This document shows positions 1-9,045 of a stretch of 64,000 bases of DNA, one piece after another. Both the position numbers and the translations under genes were made by a program. The DNA comes from an uncultured Treponema sp. (GTDB lineage Bacteria; Spirochaetota; Spirochaetia; Treponematales; Treponemataceae). The notes below the pieces were generated by a model. The model had not been told where the DNA came from. It ran no database searches and saw nothing but the letters and a program-made list of their open reading frames with translations. Location: NCBI GenBank assembly GCA_946615905.1, contig CAMOIE010000005.1, forward strand, positions 111,901 to 175,900, written 5' to 3'. Position 1 is the first letter of the stretch. Every line of letters starts with the position of its first letter.

Positions 1-314
1 TTTATCGTAAAGTCTTCACCGCCAAGATTAATCAAAATAACCTTGAGTTCTCCCCGGTAGTCAGAGTCAATTGTGCCAGGAGTGTTCAATACTGTGACCC
101 CGTTTTTTGCGGCGAGTCCGCTTCTGGGGCGAACCTGAATCTCATAGCCTTCGGGAATCGCAAATGACAGTCCTGTCGGAACGACAGCCCTGTCAAACGG
201 CTTTAATATTATGTCAGAATCCAAAAGGGCGCATACATCGGCACCGGCAGCCCCGGAAGTCTTATAAACAGGAGCGACAGCCCCTTCTTTTGCAGTAAAA
301 GGAATTTTAATCAT
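1..314 (-). CDS. dut: dUTP diphosphatase (dut), 3' end outside window
   Basis: Hydrolyses dUTP to dUMP and pyrophosphate, keeping uracil out of DNA and supplying dUMP for dTMP synthesis. The reverse-strand translation shows the dUTPase signatures in order: [10 protein letters not shown] (motif 1), [13 protein letters not shown] (motif 2) and [15 protein letters not shown] (motif 3, catalytic Asp). The gene runs off the left edge before the C-terminal Gly-rich motif, so about two thirds is present. Two ATGs are possible, at 320 and 314. A GGGA element abuts the first and lies a normal distance before the second, so 314 is preferred. It is convergent with nothing in the window; sstT lies upstream on the same strand behind a terminator. 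Confidence 0.93.
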   Translation of the reverse strand, partial: MIKIPFTAKEGAVAPVYKTSGAAGADVCALLDSDIILKPFDRAVVPTGLSFAIPEGYEIQVRPRSGLAAKNGVTVLNTPGTIDSDYRGELKVILINLGGEDFTI

Positions 315-373
315 GTTCATGTCCCGATTTTATCAGAATTCGTCCTCTTAGGAAACTCTGCGAAGTAAACAAA

Positions 374-416
374 AAAGCGGCAAAAGCAGGAAAAAAAACT
401 TCCGCCAAGCCGCTTT
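374..416 (-). terminator. Rho-independent terminator after sstT
   Basis: On the minus strand AAAGCGGC pairs with GCCGCTTT (arms 409-416 and 374-381) and is followed by a T-rich run. It sits just after the sstT stop codon and before dut. Confidence 0.7.
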
Positions 417-439
417 CTCGAAGTTCAGATTTTAAAATT

Positions 440-1651
440 TTATTTTTCCTTAGCCTTGTCGTGCATTTCAGCAACCGCCGTGATGAATACGTCCCCGGAA
501 GAATTAAGTGCGGTCTCGCAGGAATCCTGAATCACGCCGATTATGAATCCTACAGCTACAGTCTGCATCGCTATATCATTTGAGATTCCAAAAAGCGAAC
601 AGGCCATAGGAATCAAAAGCAGGGAGCCGCCGGCAACGCCGGAAGCACCGCAGGCCGCAAGAGTCGCAAGAAAGCTTAAAAGGATGGCAGACGGAAGTGA
701 AATTTCAATTCCAAGAGTGTGGGCAGTCGCCAATGTCATGATTGTGATTGTGACGGCGGCTCCGTCCATGTTTATTGTAGCTCCGAGCGGAAGAGAAACA
801 GAGTAAACTTCCTTGTCGAGGCCGAGCTTTTCGCAGAGGGCCATGTTCACCGGAATATTCGCAGCCGAAGACCGGGTAAAGAAGGCCGTAATTCCGCTTT
901 CCTTAAGACAGGTGAACAAAAGGGGGTAAGGATTTTTTTTAATGAAAACAAAAGCAATCAGTGGATTCAAAATCAGAGCGACAACAAGCATTGTTCCAAC
1001 CAAAAGAAGGAGGAGCTTTCCGTAGTCAGCGAAAATCGCGATTCCGTTTGTGGAAACGTTGTCAAATACAATTCCCATGATTCCGAAGGGGGCAAGGTTG
1101 ATAATCCAGCGCACAATTTTGTTCACAGCGTCAGAAACTTGGGAGATTGAGTCCTTTGTGAATTTTGCGTCCAGCTTTTTAAGTGCAAGACCGAAGAAAA
1201 CACCCCATGCGAGAATGCTCAGATAGTTTCCGCTTGCAACTGCACTCACAGGATTTACGAAGATGCTTGTAAGAAGGTTCTGAAACACAAGGGAAATCTT
1301 CTGGGGAGGGGTCATGTCAGTCGCAGCCTTTGCCAACTTCATAGAGACTGGAAAGATATAACTTGCGAAAACAGCTACAATTGCAGCCAGCAAGGTCGTA
1401 ATTATATAGAGGAAGATAACTGTCTTGAATCGTTTACCGGATGTAAGACTTGCGTTTGCGATGGAGCTTGCAATCAGCACGAATACGAGGACAGGCGCGA
1501 TTGATTTCAATGCACTTACGAAGAGGGTTCCGAAAATCGAAATCCATGATGCCTGCGGAAATAAAATTCCGAGCAAAAGTCCGATTACAAGGCCGACTAC
1601 GATTTTAAAAATCAGGCTTGTGGAAGTCCAAATTTTGACTAGTTTGTTCAC
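440..1651 (-). CDS. sstT: Serine/threonine:Na+ symporter SstT
   Basis: Inner-membrane DAACS-family symporter that imports serine and threonine with Na+. About 400 residues, the family length, with strongly hydrophobic segments throughout. Family hallmarks visible include an ARSS-like serine-rich hairpin (FTRSSAANIPVNMAL), PLGATINMDGAA in the substrate site and the C-terminal QDSCETALNSSGD. A TTG start at 1663 is possible, but GGAG lies within it and 6 nt before a GTG at 1651, so GTG is chosen. It is divergent from rlmJ and ends in a hairpin. Family assignment is firm; the exact substrate is inferred from similarity to SstT. Confidence 0.9.
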   Translation of the reverse strand: MNKLVKIWTSTSLIFKIVVGLVIGLLLGILFPQASWISIFGTLFVSALKSIAPVLVFVLIASSIANASLTSGKRFKTVIFLYIITTLLAAIVAVFASYIFPVSMKLAKAATDMTPPQKISLVFQNLLTSIFVNPVSAVASGNYLSILAWGVFFGLALKKLDAKFTKDSISQVSDAVNKIVRWIINLAPFGIMGIVFDNVSTNGIAIFADYGKLLLLLVGTMLVVALILNPLIAFVFIKKNPYPLLFTCLKESGITAFFTRSSAANIPVNMALCEKLGLDKEVYSVSLPLGATINMDGAAVTITIMTLATAHTLGIEISLPSAILLSFLATLAACGASGVAGGSLLLIPMACSLFGISNDIAMQTVAVGFIIGVIQDSCETALNSSGDVFITAVAEMHDKAKEK

Positions 1652-1678
1652 TTTTTTCTCCAACTTTCTTGATACATA

Positions 1679-1707
1679 ATATTACAAAATTTTTATCATC
1701 TTGTAAA
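1679..1707 (-). promoter_or_regulatory. Sigma-70 promoter for sstT
   Basis: Reverse strand TTTACA (1707-1702), 17-bp spacer, TAATAT (1684-1679). This places transcription start near 1672, about 20 nt before the GTG start. Confidence 0.6.
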
Positions 1708-1742
1708 AGAGAAAATGCCTTTTATTATAAAATCCGAAACGA

Positions 1743-1748
1743 TATAAT
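1743..1748 (+). promoter_or_regulatory. -10 box of rlmJ, probable leaderless start
   Basis: A perfect TATAAT ends 8 nt before the rlmJ ATG and no Shine-Dalgarno sequence is present between them. Only a weak -35 (TTTTAT-like) lies 17 bp upstream. Confidence 0.5.
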
Positions 1749-1756
1749 AGAAAACA

Positions 1757-2662
1757 ATGCTCAGTTACATTCACTCATTCCATGCGGGGAATCACGCCGA
1801 TGTCCTCAAGCACGCTGTTCTATGCCTGATTCTCGAATACATGAAAAAAAAGGAAAAGCCCTTCGCCGCCTTTGACTCACACTCCGGCGAGGGGGTCTAC
1901 GACCTTTCTTCTGACGAGGCTTTAAAAACAGGAGAGGCAAAGGACGGAATCGTAAGACTTCTTGATTATGTCCAAAAGTCAGGGCCAAATCCTGCTGCCG
2001 CACCGGCAATCGAGCTTTTAGGGCCGTATTTGAAAATCGCGCGCGAATATCTTGCGGCCGGAAAATATCCAGGCTCCCCGGAAATCGAGAGAATCCTGCT
2101 CAGGCAGGGCGACACATTAACACTCTCAGAACTGCACCCAAAGTCAATCCAGATTTTAAAGGAAAACATGAAAAAGCCTCCTCTAGTCCAGTCAGCAGGA
2201 GTCGCTCCGCAGATTCACGCGAGGAACGGCTGGGAGACCATAGTCTCTCTGACTCCGCCGAAAACTATAAAACGTGGCTTTATTTTAATCGACCCGGCCT
2301 ACGAGGACACGGAAGAATACGAGACCTGCGCGGATACTGTAAGCAAAATCCACCAAAAATGGCCGGGGGCGACAATCGCAGTCTGGTATCCTCTGGTCGA
2401 AAAAAAAGCGGCAAATCTTTCGCAGATGAAAGAATACATCGCGGCCTCTTGCGCTTCCACAGAAAATAACGCAGAGTCAAAAATCTTGGACATTCAGCTC
2501 CTTATAAAAGAAAATTATGAAATGACAGGTTTATCATCTCTTTACGGAAGCGGGCTTTTTGTCGTACAATCTCCGTATACTCTTGAAAATCAAATGAAAA
2601 CACTTCTCCCCTTCCTAAAGGAAGCTCTTGGCGGGAAGGCCTTTTCTCTAGCACGACCTTAA
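1757..2662 (+). CDS. rlmJ: 23S rRNA (adenine(2030)-N6)-methyltransferase RlmJ
   Basis: SAM-dependent methyltransferase that makes m6A2030 in 23S rRNA. The N-terminus MLSYIHSFHAGNHADVLKH is the family signature. A Gly-rich SAM-loop (DSHSGEGVYDL, residues 40-50) follows, then the amino-methyltransferase catalytic motif DPAY at 179-182 (DPPY in Escherichia coli). The 301 residues are slightly longer than the usual ~280. The start is fixed by the conserved N-terminus. There is no Shine-Dalgarno sequence; a TATAAT 8 nt upstream suggests a leaderless or nearly leaderless mRNA. Monocistronic in appearance, with the antiporter gene 25 bp downstream. Confidence 0.92.
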   Translation: MLSYIHSFHAGNHADVLKHAVLCLILEYMKKKEKPFAAFDSHSGEGVYDLSSDEALKTGEAKDGIVRLLDYVQKSGPNPAAAPAIELLGPYLKIAREYLAAGKYPGSPEIERILLRQGDTLTLSELHPKSIQILKENMKKPPLVQSAGVAPQIHARNGWETIVSLTPPKTIKRGFILIDPAYEDTEEYETCADTVSKIHQKWPGATIAVWYPLVEKKAANLSQMKEYIAASCASTENNAESKILDIQLLIKENYEMTGLSSLYGSGLFVVQSPYTLENQMKTLLPFLKEALGGKAFSLARP

Positions 2663-2687
2663 GTAGGCAAAGGAAAATTCAAAAATC

Positions 2688-4760
2688 ATGGAAGAAAACA
2701 TCACATCTGTCATCACGCAGTTGGTATTCCAACTTGCCGTAATCATTTTCGCGGTCAGAATTTTTGGCCGTCTGGCTGTAAAAGTCGGCATCCCGTCCGT
2801 TTTGGGAGAGCTTGTCGCGGGAATCATTATCGGACCGTATGCGCTCGGCTCCATTTCCCTGCCGGGTTTTGCAAGCGGACTCTTCCCCCTCTATTCTGAG
2901 ACTCTGGCCGTCACGCCGGAACTCTACGCATTCGGACAGGTGGCCTCAATCATTCTCCTCTTTTCATCTGGAATCGAGACAGACCTTTCCCTCTTCATAA
3001 AGTACTCAGTCTCCGGCGGAGTCATCGGTTTGGGAGGAGTCGTATTCTCCTTCCTTTTGGGAGATTTGGCCGCCGTAATGATGCTCTCCCGCCCCTTCAT
3101 GGACTCCACCTGTCTCTTCTTCGGAATCATGTCCACAGCGACTTCCGTAGGAATCACGGCCCGTATTTTGAGCGACAGAAAGAAGATGGACAGCCCAGAG
3201 GGTGTCACAACTTTAGCCGCCGCTGTTTTTGACGACGTTCTCGGAATCGTCCTTCTTGCGGTCGTCATGGGAATCGTCCAGGCAAAGACAGGAACAGGAA
3301 GCCTTTCAGGCTCCGCAATCGGCATAATCGCATTGAAGGCTTTCTCAATCTGGCTGGTTTTCACGGTCATCCTGATTTTGGCCTCAAAATGGCTCTCAAA
3401 GTTCGTCCGTCTTTTTGGCGGCGCAATAGATTTTTCAATCGCATCATTCGGACTAGCCCTCGTCCTCTCAGGAATTTTTGAGCGGCAGGGACTTGCAATG
3501 ATTATCGGAGCCTACACGACCGGCCTTGCCCTGTCAAAAACTGAAATCGCCCCGATTATCCAGGAGAAAATCCACGTCCTCTATAAATTCTTTGTCCCCG
3601 TATTCTTCGCTGTGATGGGAATGAGCGTGAACGTCCGCGCCCTTGCGGATTCTTCCGTACTCGTTTTCGGAGCAGTCTACACACTCCTCTGCGTGGTCTC
3701 AAAGGTTTTCGGCTGCGGATTCCCGTCATTCTTTTTAGGCTTCAACACAAAAGGCGCCCTCCGTATCGGCTGCGGAATGATTCCACGCGGGGAAGTCGCC
3801 CTTATCACAGCGGGAATCGGCCTCACAGCGGGAATCGTCAACCAGTCAGAATTCGCTGTCGTAATTTTGATGACCCTCGTGACAACCCTCTTCGCCCCGC
3901 CGCTTTTGAACATGTCTCTTAAAATGAAGGGACGCGGAACTAAAAAAGAGACAAAGGAAAGCCAGAGCCAGATTTTTGTCTGGGACTTCAAGGACAGCCA
4001 GATTGCCCACATGGTTCTTGGCATGTTCATATCCGACCTGCGGTCTGAGGGATTTTTCGTGCAGATGATGAACATATCGGACGGAATCACCCAGGCCCGC
4101 AAGGACGACATAGCCCTCTCCGCACAGATTGAAGAGTCAACAGTTACAATCGAGACCGACGCAAAGGACATGGGCTTTGTTAAAGGAGAGATTTACGAGG
4201 TCATCCTCAAGCTGAACAAGTCCCTTGAGACCCTTAAGTCGCTCAACAACACGTCAACCCTCCAGTACGGCTTTGCCTCACCGGAGAACCGCACGGAGCC
4301 GGCCCTCTTCAAATTGCTGAAAGCCCCGGTCATCCAGACTGAATTGAAGGCGAACACAAAGGAAGAGGTTCTCGTTGAGATGGCAGACCTGCTTGAAAAA
4401 TCAGGGAAGGTCACAGACAAGGAAGAGCTTTTAAAGGCAATCCGCAACCGCGAGGCAACTATGTCCACTGGAATGCAGGACGGAATCGCCCTCCCCCACG
4501 CAAAAACCGACGGAGTTTCAGAGATTTGTCTTGCAGTCGGAATCAAGCGGGAAGGTCTTGATTTTGCATCCCTCGACAAGCAGCCGTCAAAAGTCTTCGT
4601 GATGATTGCAGCCCCCGCGTCAAAGGAATCCCCGATGATGCAGGTTATGGCGGCGATTTCCGGCGTAATGCTCAAAAAAGACACATTGCAGCATATAGTC
4701 GACTCAAAGTCAGCCGACCAGGTTATCTCGCTAATTAAAGAAGCGGCAAACAAAAAATAA
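2688..4760 (+). CDS. CPA2-type cation:proton antiporter fused to a PTS EIIA (fructose-type) domain
   Basis: Residues ~1-410 form a Kef/NhaP-like (CPA2) Na+(K+)/H+ exchanger with about 12 hydrophobic segments and conserved stretches such as GELVAGIIIGPYALG. The linker (~420-540) is hydrophilic. Residues ~545-690 form a PTS EIIA type-2 domain with the phospho-histidine motif MQDGIALPHAK (His604). EIIA normally relays phosphate from HPr to a sugar EIIB; fused to an antiporter it is expected to sense PTS or nitrogen-PTS phosphorylation state and gate ion exchange. The transported ion cannot be read from sequence. AGGAAAA precedes the ATG, and the HD-GYP gene starts 5 bp after the stop. Confidence 0.88.
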   Translation: MEENITSVITQLVFQLAVIIFAVRIFGRLAVKVGIPSVLGELVAGIIIGPYALGSISLPGFASGLFPLYSETLAVTPELYAFGQVASIILLFSSGIETDLSLFIKYSVSGGVIGLGGVVFSFLLGDLAAVMMLSRPFMDSTCLFFGIMSTATSVGITARILSDRKKMDSPEGVTTLAAAVFDDVLGIVLLAVVMGIVQAKTGTGSLSGSAIGIIALKAFSIWLVFTVILILASKWLSKFVRLFGGAIDFSIASFGLALVLSGIFERQGLAMIIGAYTTGLALSKTEIAPIIQEKIHVLYKFFVPVFFAVMGMSVNVRALADSSVLVFGAVYTLLCVVSKVFGCGFPSFFLGFNTKGALRIGCGMIPRGEVALITAGIGLTAGIVNQSEFAVVILMTLVTTLFAPPLLNMSLKMKGRGTKKETKESQSQIFVWDFKDSQIAHMVLGMFISDLRSEGFFVQMMNISDGITQARKDDIALSAQIEESTVTIETDAKDMGFVKGEIYEVILKLNKSLETLKSLNNTSTLQYGFASPENRTEPALFKLLKAPVIQTELKANTKEEVLVEMADLLEKSGKVTDKEELLKAIRNREATMSTGMQDGIALPHAKTDGVSEICLAVGIKREGLDFASLDKQPSKVFVMIAAPASKESPMMQVMAAISGVMLKKDTLQHIVDSKSADQVISLIKEAANKK

Positions 4761-4765
4761 ATTTT

Positions 4766-6013
4766 ATGCACAGCCACCGTAAGATTTACATTTTTCAAAC
4801 ATTTTTACTGGTTCTCGCAATTCTTCTTCTGGCTTTACACCGTTATTGTTTGAAAAATGGCATTGCACTAACACAACAGTTTTCCATAATGAGCGGGAGT
4901 TCGCATGGCAGTAGCAAGGTCTTTGTGACCCTTGAAAAAAACAAGGAAAAGCATTGGCCAGAAGCAGATGGCATGGAAATGTTTCAGCTTGACTGTCTAC
5001 TTCATAATGAAGAAAAATACGTCGACATCACTGACTGGAAAATAAAAATCGAAGTGCCGGAGGAGTTCAGATTTGAAAACCCCGCCTGGAGCTGCGTTTT
5101 AAGCCAAGAAGACAATACTCTTACGGCAAGACAGCTTCTCGAAGACGAAGTTCCAGACCCAGCAATCAAAGAAGCCTATTGCACGGTACATGCCGGAGCA
5201 GTATTTTCATTCGGGGCAATAGTTCACGCAAAGGCTGGTTGGGCACCGGAAAAGGTCAACTTCTCCTTGACCTACACGCCGATTTTTGCCTATAGCATGT
5301 CAAGAGCCTCCAAAATTATCGAAATCGTTTTGATTGCAATAATAGTTTTTTCGCTTGCCTACAATTCAATAAATGGAATACGAGACCTTGAGGACAAGCA
5401 TCGGGCTGAGCAGACAAAAAAATTCATCACAAATATTCTAACCCTTTTCACAAACCTGATTGAAGCAAAGGATCCATACACGAAAGGACATTCAGAAAGG
5501 GTTGCAATTTATTCAAGGGAAATAGCAAAAAGACTCAAACTCTCACAGGAAAATCAGAGCCTGGCCTATTATTGTGCCCTCCTCCATGACACAGGAAAAC
5601 TTGTGATTGACAATTCCATTCTAAACAAAACGGATAAATTCACACATGGGGAGCGGTGGTGCATGGAGTCCCATGCGGAAATCGGCAGTGAAATTTTCAG
5701 AAACTTTGAATACCTTCCGGGAATGGCAGACATTATTAGGCACCACCACGAACGATACAATGGAACAGGCTATCCTGACGGTCTCAAAGGAAACGAGATT
5801 CCCCTCCTTTCAAGAATAATCTTCGCCGCAGACTGCTTTGACGCAATGACCACGGACAGAATTTACAGAAAGCATATTTCAACAAACGAAGTCAAAAAAG
5901 AACTTTTGACTGGTTCAGGAGTGGCATTTGACCCGGCAATAGCAGCAATCATGCTTTCAATGCTGAACGATGGGGTTATTCCGATACAAAATTCTGGCTC
6001 CTATAACCTATAA
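4766..6013 (+). CDS. Membrane-anchored HD-GYP domain cyclic-di-GMP phosphodiesterase
   Basis: Predicted to hydrolyse c-di-GMP. An N-terminal membrane segment (~8-28), an extracytoplasmic ~150-residue sensor region of no family I recognise, a second membrane segment (~187-205) and a cytosolic HD-GYP domain (~225-400) are visible. The HD pair is in HDTGK (His274-Asp275), the metal-ligand histidines are HHH326-328, and the GYP motif is GTGYP (333-337), so the catalytic set looks complete. No clear Shine-Dalgarno sequence precedes the ATG, which lies 5 bp after the antiporter stop, so translation may be coupled. Together with the PilZ protein at 56.7 kb it shows c-di-GMP signalling in this organism. 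Confidence 0.9.
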   Translation: MHSHRKIYIFQTFLLVLAILLLALHRYCLKNGIALTQQFSIMSGSSHGSSKVFVTLEKNKEKHWPEADGMEMFQLDCLLHNEEKYVDITDWKIKIEVPEEFRFENPAWSCVLSQEDNTLTARQLLEDEVPDPAIKEAYCTVHAGAVFSFGAIVHAKAGWAPEKVNFSLTYTPIFAYSMSRASKIIEIVLIAIIVFSLAYNSINGIRDLEDKHRAEQTKKFITNILTLFTNLIEAKDPYTKGHSERVAIYSREIAKRLKLSQENQSLAYYCALLHDTGKLVIDNSILNKTDKFTHGERWCMESHAEIGSEIFRNFEYLPGMADIIRHHHERYNGTGYPDGLKGNEIPLLSRIIFAADCFDAMTTDRIYRKHISTNEVKKELLTGSGVAFDPAIAAIMLSMLNDGVIPIQNSGSYNL

Positions 6014-6021
6014 TTTTTCTA

Positions 6022-6801
6022 TTAAATCAGCTCTTTGCACTGGTCGCTCAGATTTTCAAAGTCCGCTTCCGTAATTCCGTACAAATCTCGTATGAAAGCT
6101 GAGTCTACCTGCCTAGGCTCCGCGATTTTTATTCCCTCAGCAGACATGCAGACCATTTTTGTGGAGACTGAGCGCGCAAGCTCTATCTCGTGAATCGCCA
6201 TTATGACCGCCATGCCCTCTTCTACCTTTTTTTGAAGAAGCGTCAGCAGCTTGAGCTTGTATTTCAAGTCCAAAAATGCAGTCGGTTCGTCCAAAAGCAG
6301 GATGTCAGGCTCCTGGCACAAAGCCCTCGCGATTAAAACCCTCTGCTTCTGCCCGTCGCTAAGCTCGCTGAAAAGTCTTTCCTTAAAAGAAAGGCAGTCA
6401 AGATCAGAAAGATTTTTTTCAACTATTTTCTTGTCATTCTCAGTCAAAAATCCGAAACGGCCTGTGTGGGGGTAACGGCCCATCGCCGCAAGCTCGAAGG
6501 CAGTCATGTTCTCCGGGCGGATTCTCTCAGAGAGAAGGAGGCTTATGACCTTAGCCCTAGCCGCCTCATTGAAGTCAGCAAGATTTTTTTTGTTGATGAA
6601 AATATCGCCGGACAAAAGCGGAATCTGACCTGAAATCGACTTTAAAAGAGTTGACTTTCCTGAGCCGTTGGAGCCTACAAGGGAGACAATCTGACCTGAG
6701 GAGACTGTCAGGGAAAAATCATTTATGACAAGGCTCTTCTTGTAGCCGGCGGATAGATTTTTTATCTCAAGGGAAAAATCATTCATCGGTTTTACAAACA
6801 T
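6022..6801 (-). CDS. ABC transporter ATP-binding protein, iron/heme/corrinoid (FecE/BtuD) family
   Basis: Cytosolic ATPase of a periplasmic-binding-protein importer. It has Walker A (VGSNGSGKSTLL), signature LSDGQKQRVLIARAL, Walker B ILLLDEPTAFLDL and the switch His in AIHE. The frame is open further upstream, but the permease stop overlaps ATG at 6801 as TGATG, and this start gives 259 residues, the usual family length; another ATG lies at 6786. It is the last gene of a four-gene minus-strand operon. The substrate (ferric siderophore, heme or corrinoid) is not decided by sequence alone. Confidence 0.93.
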   Translation of the reverse strand: MFVKPMNDFSLEIKNLSAGYKKSLVINDFSLTVSSGQIVSLVGSNGSGKSTLLKSISGQIPLLSGDIFINKKNLADFNEAARAKVISLLLSERIRPENMTAFELAAMGRYPHTGRFGFLTENDKKIVEKNLSDLDCLSFKERLFSELSDGQKQRVLIARALCQEPDILLLDEPTAFLDLKYKLKLLTLLQKKVEEGMAVIMAIHEIELARSVSTKMVCMSAEGIKIAEPRQVDSAFIRDLYGITEADFENLSDQCKELI

Positions 6802-7802
6802 CAGTTCTGCCGCCTCCGGGAAAGCAAAATGAAAATCACGACCGGTGCGCCGAAAAGAGACGTGACGGCCGAAATCGACAGCTCCAGGGGAGAAAAAACA
6901 GAGCGGGCAATCAAGTCGCAGAGAAGGCAAAAAGAGCCGCCTCCCAAAAAGACCGCCGGAATCAGAAAAAGTGCGTTCGCCGTTTTTGAAATCCGCCTGA
7001 TTAAAAAAGGAACCGCGATTCCGACAAAGGAGACAGAGCCTGCGAAAGCCGCGACAGAGGCCGACAAAAGGGAGGAAAGCAAAATCAAAAGAGGCCGCAT
7101 TAATGAAATCCTTACCCCCATTGAGCGGGCGTAGTTTTCGCCAAGGTTAAAGGCCCCGATGGATTTCGAGAGAAGGAGAATCAGCAAAAAAGAAATCAGG
7201 ACAAGGGGCGCGATGACAAGGATGTTTTCCATCGTGATTCCAGAAAAAGAGCCTTGAGTCCAGCCGTGCAGGTTCACGATGTCAGCATCCTGAGCGAAGG
7301 TAATCACAAACTCGGTGACGCTAGAAGCGCAGTAACCGATCATGATTCCAGCAACCAAAAGAACAGCCGGATGAGAGATTTTCTTTGCGACAAGAAGAAT
7401 GAAGGCCGTGGAAAGGACAGCCCCTAAAAAAGCCCCGAAAATCAGCAGGGCTGACGAAGAGCCTGCCCCTCCAGCAAAAAAAACTAGGAAAATCGCGACA
7501 AAAAGTTTTGCCCCGGAAGAAATTCCAAGGACAAAAGGACCTGCCACAGGATTTTGGAAGTAAATCTGCAAAAGCAAGCCTGAGAGCGCAAGCGCGCCGC
7601 CAAGCAAAAATGCCGCAAAAAGACGAGGGAGGCGGATTTTAAAAATCACAAAGGCAGCGTCTGACTGGCCACCAGAAAAAATTGACTTTAAGGCATCGAA
7701 AAAAGAAAAGTCAGCGGAGCCGAACGAAAGATTTATGACAGAAAGAAAAATCGTGAGAAAAATCAAAAATGCGAAAATCAAAAGGGAGCGGTGCCTAGTC
7801 AT
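6801..7802 (-). CDS. ABC transporter permease, FecCD/BtuC family
   Basis: Inner-membrane channel of the same importer, 333 residues with about nine or ten hydrophobic helices. The family loop GGALALSGLLLQIYFQNP and the late motif VSFVGIAVPFLIRR (the equivalent of FVGLVVPHIVR) are clear. Its ATG overlaps the stop of the binding-protein gene by four bases (ATGA) and its own stop overlaps the ATPase start, showing translational coupling through the operon. Confidence 0.93.
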   Translation of the reverse strand: MTRHRSLLIFAFLIFLTIFLSVINLSFGSADFSFFDALKSIFSGGQSDAAFVIFKIRLPRLFAAFLLGGALALSGLLLQIYFQNPVAGPFVLGISSGAKLFVAIFLVFFAGGAGSSSALLIFGAFLGAVLSTAFILLVAKKISHPAVLLVAGIMIGYCASSVTEFVITFAQDADIVNLHGWTQGSFSGITMENILVIAPLVLISFLLILLLSKSIGAFNLGENYARSMGVRISLMRPLLILLSSLLSASVAAFAGSVSFVGIAVPFLIRRISKTANALFLIPAVFLGGGSFCLLCDLIARSVFSPLELSISAVTSLFGAPVVIFILLSRRRQN

Positions 7803-9028
7803 TTAAGCCGCCTCAAAAATTTTGTCTCTGGCGAGTCACTTTCGGAGGCCGAAAGAGAGCATGTATCGGGGGCTGACAAAATCAAATTGATGTCGCGCAA
7901 AAGCAGGGCCGTGTCGGCGATTGACTCGTAGACGTTTTTTCCTGCTGACCAAACTTGACCTTGAATGACGGCAGGGGATTTTTCCAACAGGGGACATTTT
8001 AAAAGCAGCTCGCCAATAGAAGAAAGAGGAGCCGTAATCGAGGAATTGTAGATTATCACGTCAGCATCCCTTGCGGCCGAATAAAGGGCTTCCATAGAGA
8101 CTGTGACGGAGGGGGAAGAAGCCTTGTATTTTGTGCTGAGCCTGTCAAAGGCATAGCGGCCTCCGGCAATTTTTATCATCCGAGGAATATAGTCGTCCTT
8201 TCCCCGGATTACAGGAAGATTATTGGAATTTATATAGAAGAAAGCGACTTTTTTGTCTTTTACGGCTGGCATCGAAAGATTTTTAACGATTGACTTCTGC
8301 CTCTCAAAAAAATCATCAGCCTCGCTCTCAAATCCTGACAGTTTGCCCCAGACTTTGACCCACTCAAGGCGGCCTAGCGGATCTTTTTCATAGCTTGACC
8401 TGTCGATTATCACGGGAAAGCCAAGGCTCTCAAGTTTTTCCTTGGTCTTGGAGGCGTGGAAAATCATCGTGGACTCAATCACGGAGTCAGGCTTTTTTGA
8501 AAGCAAAAGCTCATAGTCTGGAGACGAGTATTTTCCGCAGTAGATTATTCTCCCGTCATTTATCCTTGAAATCACAGACGGCAGATACCAGTTCTGCAAG
8601 GCCGTGGAAGTAAATGCCACAGAGTCCAAGGCTCCGCAGGAATCCAAAAGGGGGACAGCAGCAAGGGAAGCAGAATAGATTTTTCTCAGAGGCAGGGTCA
8701 AAAGAGTCACGCCGGAAGGAAGATTTTTCGGAGCCGTCTGACCTTCTTTGAGGCATAAATATGACTCATAGGGAGTCTGCAAAAAGGTGAATTCCTCTGC
8801 TCCAGATTTTCCAGAAGCCGAATCCACAAGCGTGAAAAAGGCGAAGCCCTCCGCGTATTCCGGGCGAATTTCACCTGATACAGAAAAGCCCTTGATTGAA
8901 GGCGGCGACAGGGCGACTTTTTCCGCCGGATTTTTTGAGGAACATGAGACTACCAAGGCACAAAGCGCAAAAGTCAAAGCGCATTGAATTGCTGAAAAAA
9001 ATCTTCTTGTAAATTGAAAAGCGCACAT
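7799..9028 (-). CDS. Lipoprotein substrate-binding protein of the FecCD-type ABC importer
   Basis: Periplasmic binding protein (TroA/FepB/BtuF fold) of the importer encoded by the next two genes. From ATG at 9028 the protein has a signal peptide ending in a lipobox with Cys29 (ALVVSC), then a ~380-residue body. Fragments typical of the fold include KKPDSVIESTMIF and RLEWVKVWGKLSGFE. An upstream in-frame extension would run into the preceding gene and lacks the signal-peptide layout, so it is not used. The gene starts 17 bp after the preceding gene and overlaps the permease by 4 bp. Shine-Dalgarno sequence is weak, consistent with coupling. Confidence 0.85.
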   Translation of the reverse strand: MCAFQFTRRFFSAIQCALTFALCALVVSCSSKNPAEKVALSPPSIKGFSVSGEIRPEYAEGFAFFTLVDSASGKSGAEEFTFLQTPYESYLCLKEGQTAPKNLPSGVTLLTLPLRKIYSASLAAVPLLDSCGALDSVAFTSTALQNWYLPSVISRINDGRIIYCGKYSSPDYELLLSKKPDSVIESTMIFHASKTKEKLESLGFPVIIDRSSYEKDPLGRLEWVKVWGKLSGFESEADDFFERQKSIVKNLSMPAVKDKKVAFFYINSNNLPVIRGKDDYIPRMIKIAGGRYAFDRLSTKYKASSPSVTVSMEALYSAARDADVIIYNSSITAPLSSIGELLLKCPLLEKSPAVIQGQVWSAGKNVYESIADTALLLRDINLILSAPDTCSLSASESDSPETKFLRRLK

Positions 9029-9045
9029 TGCAAATTGTAAAACAG

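Noticed and set aside
543..1150. Plus-strand open frames inside sstT
   Set aside because: They are antisense to a well-supported symporter gene, lack ribosome-binding sites and have no recognisable protein features.
4193..4798. Long minus-strand frame opposite the EIIA domain
   Set aside because: It is a shadow of the antiporter-EIIA gene with no start signal and Ser/Thr-rich nonsense composition.
6802..6930. Upstream extension of the ABC ATPase frame
   Set aside because: It lies wholly within the permease gene, has no Shine-Dalgarno sequence and no similarity to ATPase N-termini; the TGATG overlap gives a better start.
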